Positions 55,801-63,576 are shown, counted from the stretch's first letter. The stretch is DNA of 64,000 nt from Ignavibacteriales bacterium (GCA_016700155.1 CP065001.1:248001-312000), one strand, 5' to 3'. Notes: generated by a model not told the origin, from the sequence alone. Made by a program: numbers and translations.

Positions 55801-55991
55801 AATTCATTGAGATAGAAGTAAGCGATAACGGCAAAGGAATAAATACAATCAGTCTGGAGACAAGTCATGGATTCGGATTGAAGAATATAAATAACCGCGT
55901 CGCATTACTTAATGGTAAATTAGAAATTACATCCAATGAAATTTTTAATACACAAATAAATATCAGGATCCCTTATCAAAATGCAGGATAG
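52875..55991 (+). CDS. Propeller sensor histidine kinase (Reg_prop/Y_Y_Y/HisKA_3/HATPase)
   Basis: The 1038-aa protein begins at a TTG and has a signal peptide (1-26, ending NTYSQD). The periplasmic part is ~14 Reg_prop blades (GFLWIGTEDGLNKYDGYSF type; NLWIGTYTGGLCKYIPQ) forming two propellers, then a Y_Y_Y domain (~690-780). A membrane helix lies at ~791-815. The cytoplasmic side has HisKA_3 with phosphoacceptor His851 in ERKRIASELHDSLGQN, and a HATPase with NIIKHSDAS and DNGKGI. It overlaps the response regulator by 11 bases. Such sensors often detect polysaccharides; the ligand here is unknown. Confidence 0.92.
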   Translation: MIKQFGTLVIFTALIFCGYNQNTYSQDTNFRFEELSGSEGLSSNFINSIVQDKQGFLWIGTEDGLNKYDGYSFKVYRNEKGNINSLSNNFIWCLAIDSTGDLWIGTDGGGLNKFNPETETFTRYTNDLDNSSSLSSNIVQNIFVDKKNNIWVSTWGGGLNLMEKNNSGFIHFRFDEKNKNTIGSDKIFSVFEDSKNRIWICTEGGGLNLFNPVSKTFKRYLADKDKNSISFNNVSSIVELNNGSLLAATTGGGLNQFFPEKNEFKIVDTEGFINIWKIFKDSNGLIWMSSSVGEGLAILNMTDNNIRKFSADKSSSGKITSNDIRDIYEDKSGMLWLAASGGGLNKVDIKPKKFFNFNLNNSSLNDYFIFSLEEDQAGKIWMGTYKSGAITYDPANKNFKHYPTSKQKNGSLNGEIVRYIYNDKKNNLWLGTYYGELNQYDAKTNRFTYYNLDSGKKNPSANLVRIIFEDSKGLIWFGASGGGGLTSYNPLLKEYKHYSSQTEPELSGDDITSIVEDNSGNLWIGTYSFGLNKFDRTANTITSYFRKEDDQFSLPDNIITDMLDDSKGNLWIGTYTGGLCKYIPQKNNFEVISEENGLSSNSVFGILEDDKNNLWLSTAKGISKINAATGEIKNYDALFGIQTSGFNPSSRLKTKSGHMYFGGIDGVTFFHPDSLESNNFIPPVFITSFKLFNEEYPLQKNISFTDTITLSYNENIFSFEFSSMDFTSPDKNMYSYMLEGFDEDWVNPGSRRFVNYTHLDAGEYTFKVKATNSYGNWNKNFAQVLVIINPPFWLTWWFKGIMVITIAGLLLSIYKRRTRQLKDEKEAQIDFSKRLISSQEEERKRIASELHDSLGQNLLVIKNLALLGLKEGFEKSRLEEISGTADTTIDEARRISYNLHPHQLDRLGLTKALEAMITNIESSSSILFEREIDNIDSLFSKEKEINIFRIIQECLNNIIKHSDASAAKVGILKKIQFIEIEVSDNGKGINTISLETSHGFGLKNINNRVALLNGKLEITSNEIFNTQINIRIPYQNAG

Positions 55992-56631
55992 AAAAAAAAT
56001 ACTTATTGCAGATGATCATCCATTGATGCGGCAGGGAATAAAATCCGTTTTAGCTTCAACGGGTGAATATGAAATAACTGAAAAAGGTGACGGTGAATCT
56101 GCACTTGAATCACTTACTCAAAAAACATTTGATGTTTGCATACTTGATATAGAAATGCCCAAACAAAGCGGACTTGAAGTTGCCAGGAGAATTGGTGAAC
56201 TGAGCATCAAAACAAAAATAATTTTTCTTACTATGTATAAGGATGAAGATATTTTCAATCAATCACTTGATATAGGCGCCATGGGTTATGTTCTTAAAGA
56301 GAACGCGGTGAATGATATTGTTGATTGTATCATTAAGGTTTTAAATAATGAATATTATATAAGCCCTGTTATATCAGGATTTCTAGTATCACGACTAAAG
56401 AATAAAGAATCAATGATTAGTCAAAGTCCCGGTATAAATGCGCTTACTATATCAGAAAGAAAAATTCTGAAACTGATCGCCTCAGAAAAAACCACGCAGC
56501 AAATTGCTGATGAACTTCATATAAGTTACAAGACGGTGGAAAACCACCGCAACAACATTTCAAAAAAACTTAATCTTAGCGGCACACACAGCCTGGTTAA
56601 ATTCGCAATCAGTAATAAAGCTCTTCTTTAG
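55981..56631 (+). CDS. NarL/FixJ-type response regulator
   Basis: The 216-aa protein has a receiver domain (Asp11, Asp12; phosphoacceptor Asp56 in CILDIEMPKQSG; Lys in YVLKENA) and a LuxR-type helix-turn-helix (LTISERKILKLIASEKTTQQ, then KTVENHRNNISKKLNL). Its start lies inside the kinase gene, so translation is coupled and it is the kinase's partner. The targets are not visible; the divergent T6SS operon is a possible one by position only. Confidence 0.95.
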   Translation: MQDRKKILIADDHPLMRQGIKSVLASTGEYEITEKGDGESALESLTQKTFDVCILDIEMPKQSGLEVARRIGELSIKTKIIFLTMYKDEDIFNQSLDIGAMGYVLKENAVNDIVDCIIKVLNNEYYISPVISGFLVSRLKNKESMISQSPGINALTISERKILKLIASEKTTQQIADELHISYKTVENHRNNISKKLNLSGTHSLVKFAISNKALL

Positions 56632-56652
56632 TCTCCTACATTATAAAACTTG

Positions 56653-56667
56653 TCCGCCTCAGGCGGA
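56653..56667. repeat. Small GC palindrome, copy 2
   Basis: TCCGCCT-C-AGGCGGA is a perfect 7-bp inverted repeat with the same core as the palindrome at 7273. It sits 22 bp after the response-regulator stop and is followed by an imperfect TACATTATACATT-type AT repeat (about 56677-56700). It could act as a weak terminator as well as a REP-like element. Confidence 0.5.
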
Positions 56668-56791
56668 TTATAAATTGTACATTATACATTCTACATTATC
56701 ATAGGTGCTTCCACCTATAAAGAATGAGAGTGTCCACCGATTTATTTCCCTTCTGCCAGAACCCATCTTTGAATTAAAAATAAACAAAGAC

Positions 56792-57133
56792 ATGAAACTG
56801 CTTTTAGTTGATGACAATGAAAGAATACGCAAGATGATGTTAAGTATTTATTCAACACACTTTGAAGAGATAATAGAATGCAGCGACGGCATTGAAGCGG
56901 TTTCGCTTTATGAAAAATCAAAACCGGACTGGGTTGTGATGGATATAAAAATGAAAGTGATGGATGGACTCGAAGCTACAGCAAGCATCATCAGCTTAAA
57001 TCCACATGCAAAAGTGATCATCGTCTCCCAGTACGAAGACAATACAACAATACAGGCTGCAATGAATGCCGGTGCTGTGGAGTTTGTAAGCAAGTCAGAC
57101 CTGTACAAAGTGATTGATGTGATAAAAAGATAA
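56792..57133 (+). CDS. Stand-alone receiver-domain protein (CheY-like)
   Basis: I start at the ATG at 56792, which gives the normal receiver N-terminus MKLLLVDDNERIRKM; the frame is open to 56705 but that stretch encodes nothing conserved. The 113-aa product is only a receiver: Asp7/Asp8, phosphoacceptor Asp51 in VVMDIKMKVMDG, Ser79 in VIIVSQYED, Lys101 in EFVSKSDL. There is no output domain. The nearest kinase is the propeller sensor two genes upstream, a possible donor. Confidence 0.85.
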   Translation: MKLLLVDDNERIRKMMLSIYSTHFEEIIECSDGIEAVSLYEKSKPDWVVMDIKMKVMDGLEATASIISLNPHAKVIIVSQYEDNTTIQAAMNAGAVEFVSKSDLYKVIDVIKR

Positions 57134-57186
57134 CTCTCTTAATTCATTTTAATTCAGTTCTAAACAAAAACAAAAAAGGAGCATAT

Positions 57187-57720
57187 ATGAGACAAAAGTG
57201 GATTTATCAAAAAATCTTTCTCGTTGTAATCAGTCTTGTGATTACAAATGCTGCATATCCGCAATCCGGCGTATCGCAAAGTGTTTTCAGTTCCGGCGGA
57301 GTGACTCAACAGGGCGGCGGATATATTCTTACCGGGACAGTCGGTGAAGCAGTAACCGGAATAATTTCTGGTTCATCATACCGGAACACCTCAGGGTTCT
57401 GGTCAGTGTATTCGCAAATTACTGTAACCGGTATTGACGATAAGGAAACCATTCCTTCTTCTTTCAGGATGGAACAGAATTATCCGAACCCCTTTAATCC
57501 TTCGACGAAAATAAGATTCTCCGTTCCCGAAAAAAGTAGTGTGTCATTAAAGGTTTATGACGTTCTGGGAAATGAAGTAGCGGAATTGGTGAATGAAGAT
57601 AAAGAAGCGGGCTGGTATGATATAAGCTTCGATGCGTCAGGCTTTGCATCGGGTGTATATATCTATCGGGTAATTGCGGGCAATTTTATTTCAACTAAAA
57701 AAATGCTGATGATAAAATGA
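57187..57720 (+). CDS. Small type IX-secreted protein with sorting domain
   Basis: The 177-aa product has an AAAAAGGAG ribosome site, a signal peptide (1-25, ending AAYPQS), a ~60-residue Gly/Ser-rich region (VFSSGGVTQQGGGYILTGTV) and then a complete type IX sorting domain (MEQNYPNPFNPSTKIRFSVP, VYDVLGNEVAELVNEDKEAG, SGVYIYRVIAGNFISTKKML). The cargo part is very short, so it is almost only a sorting signal. This tail is highly characteristic of Ignavibacteria. Confidence 0.85.
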   Translation: MRQKWIYQKIFLVVISLVITNAAYPQSGVSQSVFSSGGVTQQGGGYILTGTVGEAVTGIISGSSYRNTSGFWSVYSQITVTGIDDKETIPSSFRMEQNYPNPFNPSTKIRFSVPEKSSVSLKVYDVLGNEVAELVNEDKEAGWYDISFDASGFASGVYIYRVIAGNFISTKKMLMIK

Positions 57721-57758
57721 CAGATTCATTTTATCAGAAGTCCATTTAGGACTGATGC

Positions 57759-57779
57759 TCAAATGATAAAATCATTTGA
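57759..57779. terminator. Hairpin between the T9SS protein and tail-fibre-like genes
   Basis: TCAAATGAT pairs perfectly with ATCATTTGA around an AAA loop. A second small stem, CCCG/CGGG, follows at about 57788-57800 ahead of ACTTTTATT. Either could attenuate transcription between the two genes. Confidence 0.4.
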
Positions 57780-57829
57780 ACAGAAATCCCGTTTTGCGGG
57801 GACTTTTATTAAATAAGAAAGGAATAAAA

Positions 57830-59590
57830 ATGAAAACAAAAATATTATTCACAGTTCTGTTCCTGTTCAGCGTCATAAATATTTTTTCTCAGGGAATTCC
57901 CGGAACAATTAATTACCAGGGAGTTTTAAAAGATAATTCCGGAGTTGTAGTTCCTGACGGTGACTATAACATCACGTTCAGAATTTATCTTGTGTCTGCC
58001 GGTGGTGTAGAAGTATGGTCGGAGACAAAATCAGTTCCCGTGTACGGCGGGGTTTTCAGCACAGTACTGGGAAGTGTTAATCCTATAAATATTGATTTCA
58101 ATGTTCAACTATATGTCGGTATTTCAATCGCCTCTGATCCTGAGCTTACACCAAGAATTCAACTCACCTCCGTGCCGTATAGTTTAATTTCCAAAACAGT
58201 TCCTGATAATTCATTAACCGCAAATAAAATTAATTCAGGCGAAGTGGTTAAAAGTGTTAACGGATTAAAAGACAATGTTAACATCGTTGCGGGAACAAAT
58301 GTTACTATAACACCTGTTGGAAATAACATTACCATATCATCAACCGGAACAGGAGGCGGAGGAACAATTACAGGAGTATCTGCGGGAACCGGGCTTTTCG
58401 GCGGAGGTACCAGCGGTAATGTAACACTTTCTGTACAGGCATCAGGTATAACAAATACTCTGCTCGCGAACAATTCTGTTACATCAAATAAAATTGTTGA
58501 TGGAACATTAGTCGCCGCTGACATCAGCACAAACCAATTAGTAAAATCATTTAACGGATTGAAAGACAGCGTTACGCTTGTTGCCGGCAGTAATATTTCA
58601 ATCACTCCCTCCGGAAATAATTTAACAATCTCCTCTACCGGCAGCGGCAGCAGTGTGTGGAGTACAAACGGAACAAATGCTTTTTACAATACAGGTAATG
58701 TCGGCATTGGTTTAAACACTCCGCAGAACCTGCTTCAACTTCACCGCACAGACCCGCTGTTTGGTTCACCAAGTGTTCTGCGGCTCACTAATTTTACATC
58801 AGGTGCAACTTCAAATGACGGTATGATCCTATCACTTAACAACACAGTGGCTGACTTTGGATTGATCGGTGTGCTTATGATGCAGGAAAACAACTCGCTT
58901 GCTTTCGGCACTAACAATACTTATCAGATGTTTTTAAAAGAAACCGGTTTACTCGGGCTTGGCACATTTAACCCGCAGGCTAAGTTTGATATTTTTCACA
59001 ACAGCCAGGGCACAAGTCCGCAGTTAATGATAAGTGAAAATGAAAACGGCGGATTCGGCAGAATAAGTTTCCGCAGTGAAGGTGTTGACGGAAAATACTG
59101 GACTATCGCATCAAGGAGCCAGGCAACAGATGCTTCATCACAATTTAATATTTATTATTTCAACGGGACATCGGGTCAGGATGTGGTCAGTGTGAATGGA
59201 AATGGAAACGTGGGAATCGGTACAACAGCACCTGCGCAAAAACTTGATGTTGCCGGTAACATACGAACCACCGGGGAAATTAACAGATCCACAACAGGTA
59301 ATGCGAACCTGCTTCCGATCTGTTACGGAAACGTTTCAACAGTCGGTGCAATAAATACAGGTACAGGAAATTTTAGTGTTACAAGAACTTCTGCAGGGAA
59401 TTATGACATCACAATAACAGGGGAGGATTTCGTCCTCAGCAATTACATTGTCAACGTAAATGCAGTAGGTTCGGGAACCGCTGTATTCAGCAGTGTTGAT
59501 GGTAAATTATTAATCCGTACTTATGATATACTTGTTTCGGGATTAGTAAGTGCAGATAAAACTTTCGCATTCACAGTTTATAAACCATAA
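57830..59590 (+). CDS. Secreted tail-fibre-like repeat protein
   Basis: I take the ATG at 57830, behind AAGAAAGGAA, rather than an upstream in-frame ATG; this yields 586 aa with a clean signal peptide (ending NIFSQG). The N-terminal ~140 residues (GTINYQGVLKDNSGVVVPDG, VEVWSETKSVPVYGGVFSTV) are a domain common in FCB surface proteins. Two near-identical segments follow (VKSVNGLKDNVNIVAGTNVT and VKSFNGLKDSVTLVAGSNIS), then NVGIGTTAPAQKLDVAGNIR, a repeat typical of phage tail-fibre-like proteins. It has no type IX sorting tail and no C-terminal chaperone domain. A surface fibre role is inferred. Confidence 0.65.
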   Translation: MKTKILFTVLFLFSVINIFSQGIPGTINYQGVLKDNSGVVVPDGDYNITFRIYLVSAGGVEVWSETKSVPVYGGVFSTVLGSVNPINIDFNVQLYVGISIASDPELTPRIQLTSVPYSLISKTVPDNSLTANKINSGEVVKSVNGLKDNVNIVAGTNVTITPVGNNITISSTGTGGGGTITGVSAGTGLFGGGTSGNVTLSVQASGITNTLLANNSVTSNKIVDGTLVAADISTNQLVKSFNGLKDSVTLVAGSNISITPSGNNLTISSTGSGSSVWSTNGTNAFYNTGNVGIGLNTPQNLLQLHRTDPLFGSPSVLRLTNFTSGATSNDGMILSLNNTVADFGLIGVLMMQENNSLAFGTNNTYQMFLKETGLLGLGTFNPQAKFDIFHNSQGTSPQLMISENENGGFGRISFRSEGVDGKYWTIASRSQATDASSQFNIYYFNGTSGQDVVSVNGNGNVGIGTTAPAQKLDVAGNIRTTGEINRSTTGNANLLPICYGNVSTVGAINTGTGNFSVTRTSAGNYDITITGEDFVLSNYIVNVNAVGSGTAVFSSVDGKLLIRTYDILVSGLVSADKTFAFTVYKP

Positions 59591-59608
59591 CAGGTTGTGT
59601 TATTAATA

Positions 59609-59643
59609 AATGCTCAGGAGCTATTATCCTGAGCATTTTTTTT
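59609..59643 (+). terminator. Strong intrinsic terminator
   Basis: AATGCTCAGGA (59609-59619) pairs perfectly with TCCTGAGCATT (59627-59637) around a 7-nt loop, followed by a T-run to 59643. It ends the tail-fibre-like transcript 19 bp after its stop. Confidence 0.92.
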
Positions 59644-59829
59644 CTGATCATTCATCTATTCAATCTATCATTTCTGCACCCATCCTTACAGTGCTTAATT
59701 ACAATTCTCTAATCACACACTCCTGTCTTGACTTTGACAGGTATCAAAATTATTTTGGCTTCCGATTACAGTCAGAAATCCCGAAGAAAAAATTATCTCA
59801 CTAACTATCACTTTATAGAAGGAGTTAGT

Positions 59830-60522
59830 ATGGAAGATTCATTGGAGAATAAACTCTCAATGTACGGAGCAGTTATATACCTGCTTGATGATAATACCAC
59901 AAAGACCGCCCCAATAACCGCGATAGCATCAACCCTCCTAAATTTTAAAACTCTTGTTCAACAGATTGAAGCGAAAGATACAGAGCAAGAAGAAGCAACG
60001 ACGGGAAAAACCGCGAACAAGCGACAGGCAAAGACGGCACTTATAAATGCGTGTGTGAGGTTTGCCGGGAATATCAAAGCGCTTGGTGTGAACACGGGGA
60101 ACAATGTGCTTATAGAAACGGGGGATAAGAAGCGAACGTTCTTTGTTACTCAGCGTGATACTGATTTAAAGTCGCAGGCAAATATTTTGCTTACGGCTGC
60201 GAATGCTAATGCTGCGGCACTTGCGGGTTATGGAATAGCGGCGGCTGATATAACTGATTTCGGTGACCTGATAACCGCTTATGAACCGACATTAGGCGCG
60301 AGGGAATCGAGCAGAGGTGTACAGGTAGCCGCAGGTAAGGAAGTGGTAAACCTGTTCAAGCAGGCTGATGTTGTTCTTAAAGATGTGCTTGACGGATTGA
60401 TGGAGAATTTTGCTACTTCTGATACTCAGTTTTATAATGAGTACAAGAGCGCGAGAGTGATAGTTGATCTTGGCGGCGGTGGTGGTGGTGGTTCAACTCC
60501 GCCTGAAGGACCGAATCCCTGA
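59830..60522 (+). CDS. Hypothetical helical protein with Gly/Pro tail
   Basis: The ATG at 59830 follows GAAGGAGTTAGT, a good ribosome site; upstream in-frame codons lack one. The 230-aa product is Ala/Thr/Asn-rich and mostly helical (ILLTAANANAAALAGYGIAA; VNLFKQADVVLKDVLDGLME) and ends in seven consecutive Gly followed by STPPEGPNP. No signal peptide, membrane helix or catalytic motif is visible. I do not recognise the family. The neighbours (tandem repeat and Xre-type gene downstream) give no firm clue. Confidence 0.6.
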   Translation: MEDSLENKLSMYGAVIYLLDDNTTKTAPITAIASTLLNFKTLVQQIEAKDTEQEEATTGKTANKRQAKTALINACVRFAGNIKALGVNTGNNVLIETGDKKRTFFVTQRDTDLKSQANILLTAANANAAALAGYGIAAADITDFGDLITAYEPTLGARESSRGVQVAAGKEVVNLFKQADVVLKDVLDGLMENFATSDTQFYNEYKSARVIVDLGGGGGGGSTPPEGPNP

Positions 60523-60620
60523 TAAATAATTAATAAAATAATTTAATAACGATACGTTAGTGAGATAACGTTTTTTGGGCTGGCAGTTGAGATAGTTATA
60601 ATTAATTAAGGAGTTTTGGG

Positions 60621-60947
60621 TTGAAAAGGAGTACATTTCCGTTCACGTTTAGTACATTCCCGTTCAAGTTAAGTACACTTCCGTTCACATTGAGTACATT
60701 TCAGTTCACATTAAGTACACTTCCGTTCAAGTTAAGTACATTTCCATTCACATTAAGTACATTCCCGTTCTCGTTCAGTACATTTCCGTTCAAGTTTAGT
60801 ACACTTCGGTTCACATTCAGTACATTTCAGTTCACATTAAGTATACTTCCGTTCAAGTTAAGTACATTTCCATTCACATTAAGTACATTTCTGTTCACGT
60901 TTAGTACATTCCTAAGAGAATTTTATTTGTTTTTGTTGAATAAATGA
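60621..60947 (+). CDS. Possible repeat-encoded peptide (7-residue repeat), doubtful
   Basis: A TTG codon with AAGGAG 7 bp upstream opens a 108-codon frame made almost wholly of a 7-residue repeat, STFPFTL and variants (positions 3 F/L, 4 P/Q/R/L, 6 T/K/S, 7 F/L). The frame stays open because the DNA unit is 21 bp; the other two plus-strand frames contain stops. The ribosome site supports translation, but the composition (no acidic residue in the repeat part) is unlike a normal protein. It may be only a by-product of the DNA repeat. Confidence 0.25.
   Translation: MKRSTFPFTFSTFPFKLSTLPFTLSTFQFTLSTLPFKLSTFPFTLSTFPFSFSTFPFKFSTLRFTFSTFQFTLSILPFKLSTFPFTLSTFLFTFSTFLREFYLFLLNK
60631..60912. repeat. 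21-bp tandem repeat, 13 full copies plus a partial one
   Basis: Units start every 21 bp from 60631 with no insertion or deletion, following the pattern GTACATTTCCGTTCACATTA plus one base. Each begins with GTACA (one copy GTATA), and TTC at positions 13-15 of the unit is constant. Variation is concentrated at a few positions. The array ends 52 bp before the Xre-type gene. Contiguous units without spacers rule out a CRISPR. Confidence 0.95.
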
Positions 60948-60964
60948 GGAAAAGGGTGTGAGTT

Positions 60965-61321
60965 ATGTTAAAGATTAATTTTAAGGCGGTGTTTGCCGCA
61001 CGAGGGATTCAGAGTCCTACAGGGTTTTTGAGGAGGGCGGGGTTTTCTCCGCATACTGCTTCTTATATAGCAACGGGTAAGGTTGAGAAGTTGAATTTAA
61101 AGGTGCTTGAGAGGTTGTGCATTTTACTTAATTGCACTCCGCACGATTTGCTTGAGTGGGTTCCGGATGAAAAGCTGGCTGACCCAAACAGGTTTGAGTT
61201 GAGCAGGTTGGCGGGGGAGAAAAAAATACTGCCGCTGCAGGATGAGTTGAGCGGGCTGACGCTGGGGAAGGTGGAGGAGGTGAAGAGGTTTATTGAGGAG
61301 AAGAGAAGGGAAGGAAGTTGA
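60965..61321 (+). CDS. Xre/Cro-type helix-turn-helix regulator
   Basis: The 118-aa protein carries an N-terminal DNA-binding fold of Cro/CI type (FKAVFAARGIQSPTGFLRRA; GFSPHTASYIATGKVEKLNL; LERLCILLNCTPHDLLEWVP), the usual end of this domain. The C-terminal ~45 residues form a charged helix (LGKVEEVKRFIEEKRREGS). The gene lies just downstream of the 21-bp repeat array, which could be its binding region (inference). It has no toxin partner next to it. Confidence 0.82.
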   Translation: MLKINFKAVFAARGIQSPTGFLRRAGFSPHTASYIATGKVEKLNLKVLERLCILLNCTPHDLLEWVPDEKLADPNRFELSRLAGEKKILPLQDELSGLTLGKVEEVKRFIEEKRREGS

Positions 61322-61384
61322 GAGTTATGAGTTATGAATTATGAGTTATGAATTATGAGTTATGAATTATGAGTTATGAATTAT
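61322..61384. repeat. 14-bp tandem repeat after the Xre-type gene
   Basis: About four and a half copies of GAGTTATGAATTAT (the first shortened) run directly from the stop codon of the Xre-type gene. Simple AT-rich repeats of this kind are common between genes in FCB genomes. Confidence 0.9.
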
Positions 61385-61852
61385 TGATGGATGTAATTAA
61401 GATTTTTATTATTTAAATTTATGGCGGTAATTGTTGTTTACTGGGACGCCTTGAACAACACTCATAATTACCACCCCCAGCCCGGTGACGTTCCTGCCCG
61501 GCGTCCCGGGCGTTTTTATTTTAAATATTGAAAGTACTTATGAATTAATTTAAGTTGGAATTGATTTTATACGCCCCTTTAGAACCCTTTAAATCCCGGG
61601 GCAGTGCTTGATGGCAGGTGTACATATTATGATTGTATGAAAAGCAGAGCGGGAGAAAAATAATTTTAGCAGAAGCCAGAAGAAAGAAGTAAGTAGTAAG
61701 AATTTATGCGGGATAATATTTTGCCATACCGACGCGTTACACTACATTAAATTTTGAAGTAGATATGTCATACATACTTCCTTCGAAATGATAGACCGTA
61801 TGCTGGCGGAATAATTATTAGTTACACAAAATCAAATATTAAAGGAGTTTTT
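61385..61852. other. Intergenic region before the DUF262 gene
   Basis: This 468-bp gap contains a GC-rich structured stretch at 61441-61522 ending in an intrinsic terminator (listed separately), then ~300 bp of AT-rich sequence without a recognisable gene. A ribosome site AAAGGAG lies just before the DUF262 start. No clear promoter was identified. Confidence 0.5.
61496..61522 (+). terminator. GC-rich intrinsic terminator with alternative pairing partner
   Basis: GCCCGG (61496-61501) pairs with CCGGGC (61506-61511) around CGTC, followed by GTTTTTATTTT. A second segment, GGGACGCC at 61443-61450, is the exact complement of GGCGTCCC at 61500-61507 and would break this hairpin if paired. Confidence 0.65.
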
Positions 61853-63478
61853 ATGAATCAACCTGAACCACAAGGAATACAATTTTCTACATTAATGAGT
61901 GACATCGATAAGGGTTTAATAAAGATCCCTCAATTCCAGAGAGATTTTATATGGACAAAAGAAAAATCAGCAAAACTAATTGATAGCATACTAAAAGGTT
62001 ATCCAATTGGAACATTTATTCTTTGGAAAACAAAGGAAGCATTACGAACGATCAAGAATCTCGGTAAAATTAATTTGCCTGCGACACCCCACGGTGAATT
62101 TATACAGTATGTTCTTGATGGACAACAACGATTGACTACACTTTACTGCTGTATTAAGGGTTTAGTAATTCAAAGAAATGGAGTATCAGATGACTTCTCA
62201 GAATTATATGTTGACTTATTAGCTGAAGAAGATGAAGATATACTAATTATTGACATTTCTGAAAAAGAGCCGTCAAACATTATCAAATTATGTGATTTAA
62301 TGAATAAAGGTATAAAGTATTTCGCTAATAACTATGAAAAACATTATGAAAAAATTGATAGATATAAAACCCGGTTACAGTCTTATTCATTCTCAATCGT
62401 TTTGATACGCGATGCACCGATTGATGTAGCAACTGAAATATTCACAAGGATTAATGTAACCGGTCAACCACTATCCGTCTTTGAAATAATGGTCGCCAAA
62501 ACATTTGATCCTAAGAAAAAATTTGATTTGGCAGAAAAGTTTGATGAATTAATTGAGAGATTAGAAATAGTTGATTATGAGACAATTTCGAATGCTACCA
62601 TTCTTCAAACTGTTTCTGTTTTGTTGGTCAAGGAGTGTTCTAAAAAACATATTTTAAAATTGGACAAAGACAAATTCATTAATATTTGGGAAAAAGCTAT
62701 TGATGCGATAGAACAATCAGTAGAATATTTTAGAAATTACTATCGAATACCTGTATCAAAACTCTTACCTTACAATGCAATGTTAATTCCGTTCAGCTAT
62801 TTTTTCTTCAAGCATAAAAACAGACCAATTGGGAGAAAACAAAAATATTTAGAAGATTTTTTTTGGCGCACTAGCCTTACTTCTAGATACTCAAGCAGTT
62901 TGGAAAGTCGAGTTGCACAAGACATTAAAAGGATAGATAAAATTCTTTCTGACAAGTTGCCCAAGTATGATTATTCTGTCGACATATCTCCTGAATTTAT
63001 CGAGACAAATGGCTGGTTTAGTGCCTCTGCTGCATATATCAAAGCTATTTTATGTCTCTTGGCTCATCACGAGCCAAAATCATTTGTGGATAATTCTATT
63101 GTTAGGTTAAGTAACGATTGGTTAAAACAAGCCAACAGTAAAAACTATCATCATTTTTTTCCAAAATCATATTTAAAAACTAATGGTGAAGACTATCGTT
63201 ACATAAACCATATTGCTAATATTACTTTAGTTGATGATTTCTTAAATAAAAATGTAATTCGAGCAAAAAGCCCAGCACAGTATATGAAATCGTTTAAAGA
63301 TAAAAATCCAGATTTGGCAGAATCAATGCAATCTCATTTAATTGATATTGATTCTTTTGGCATCTGGGAAAATGATTATGATACATTCTTCAGAAAGAGA
63401 ATTAATGCTTTTTCAAAAGAATTAAAAAAGAGAATAATCATTCAATCAATTGATAGAAAATCATCAATAAGAGAATAG
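61853..63478 (+). CDS. DUF262/DUF1524 (GmrSD-like) protein, predicted defence nuclease
   Basis: The 541-aa protein has an N-terminal DUF262 domain: IPQFQRDFIW (25-34) and the nucleotide-related motif DGQQRLTTLY (89-98). A helical middle follows (IFTRINVTGQPLSVFEIMVA). A C-terminal HNH-like DUF1524 site shows YHHFFPKSYLK with His433/His434, then INHIANITLVDDFLNKN. GmrSD-type enzymes restrict modified DNA using the DUF262 part for NTP-dependent control and the DUF1524 part for cutting. Both are fused here, as in single-chain members. Composition is noticeably more AT-rich than upstream genes, which fits acquisition by transfer. Confidence 0.82.
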   Translation: MNQPEPQGIQFSTLMSDIDKGLIKIPQFQRDFIWTKEKSAKLIDSILKGYPIGTFILWKTKEALRTIKNLGKINLPATPHGEFIQYVLDGQQRLTTLYCCIKGLVIQRNGVSDDFSELYVDLLAEEDEDILIIDISEKEPSNIIKLCDLMNKGIKYFANNYEKHYEKIDRYKTRLQSYSFSIVLIRDAPIDVATEIFTRINVTGQPLSVFEIMVAKTFDPKKKFDLAEKFDELIERLEIVDYETISNATILQTVSVLLVKECSKKHILKLDKDKFINIWEKAIDAIEQSVEYFRNYYRIPVSKLLPYNAMLIPFSYFFFKHKNRPIGRKQKYLEDFFWRTSLTSRYSSSLESRVAQDIKRIDKILSDKLPKYDYSVDISPEFIETNGWFSASAAYIKAILCLLAHHEPKSFVDNSIVRLSNDWLKQANSKNYHHFFPKSYLKTNGEDYRYINHIANITLVDDFLNKNVIRAKSPAQYMKSFKDKNPDLAESMQSHLIDIDSFGIWENDYDTFFRKRINAFSKELKKRIIIQSIDRKSSIRE

Positions 63479-63576
63479 TGCAAAATCACAAGAGCAAAAA
63501 ATAATTTCTTTCATTCTGATAAAGAAGTTTCTACTGTACAAAATCATTACTTTTCTTTATTAAAATTGAGGTATTA

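Noticed and set aside
57830..59590. Prophage remnant
   Set aside because: Only tail-fibre-like repeats are present, with a signal peptide and no other phage genes nearby.
60631..60912. CRISPR array
   Set aside because: Repeats are contiguous with no unique spacers and no cas genes are near.
61322..61384. CRISPR or attachment site
   Set aside because: It is a simple 14-bp AT-rich tandem repeat without spacers, integrase or duplicated tRNA end.
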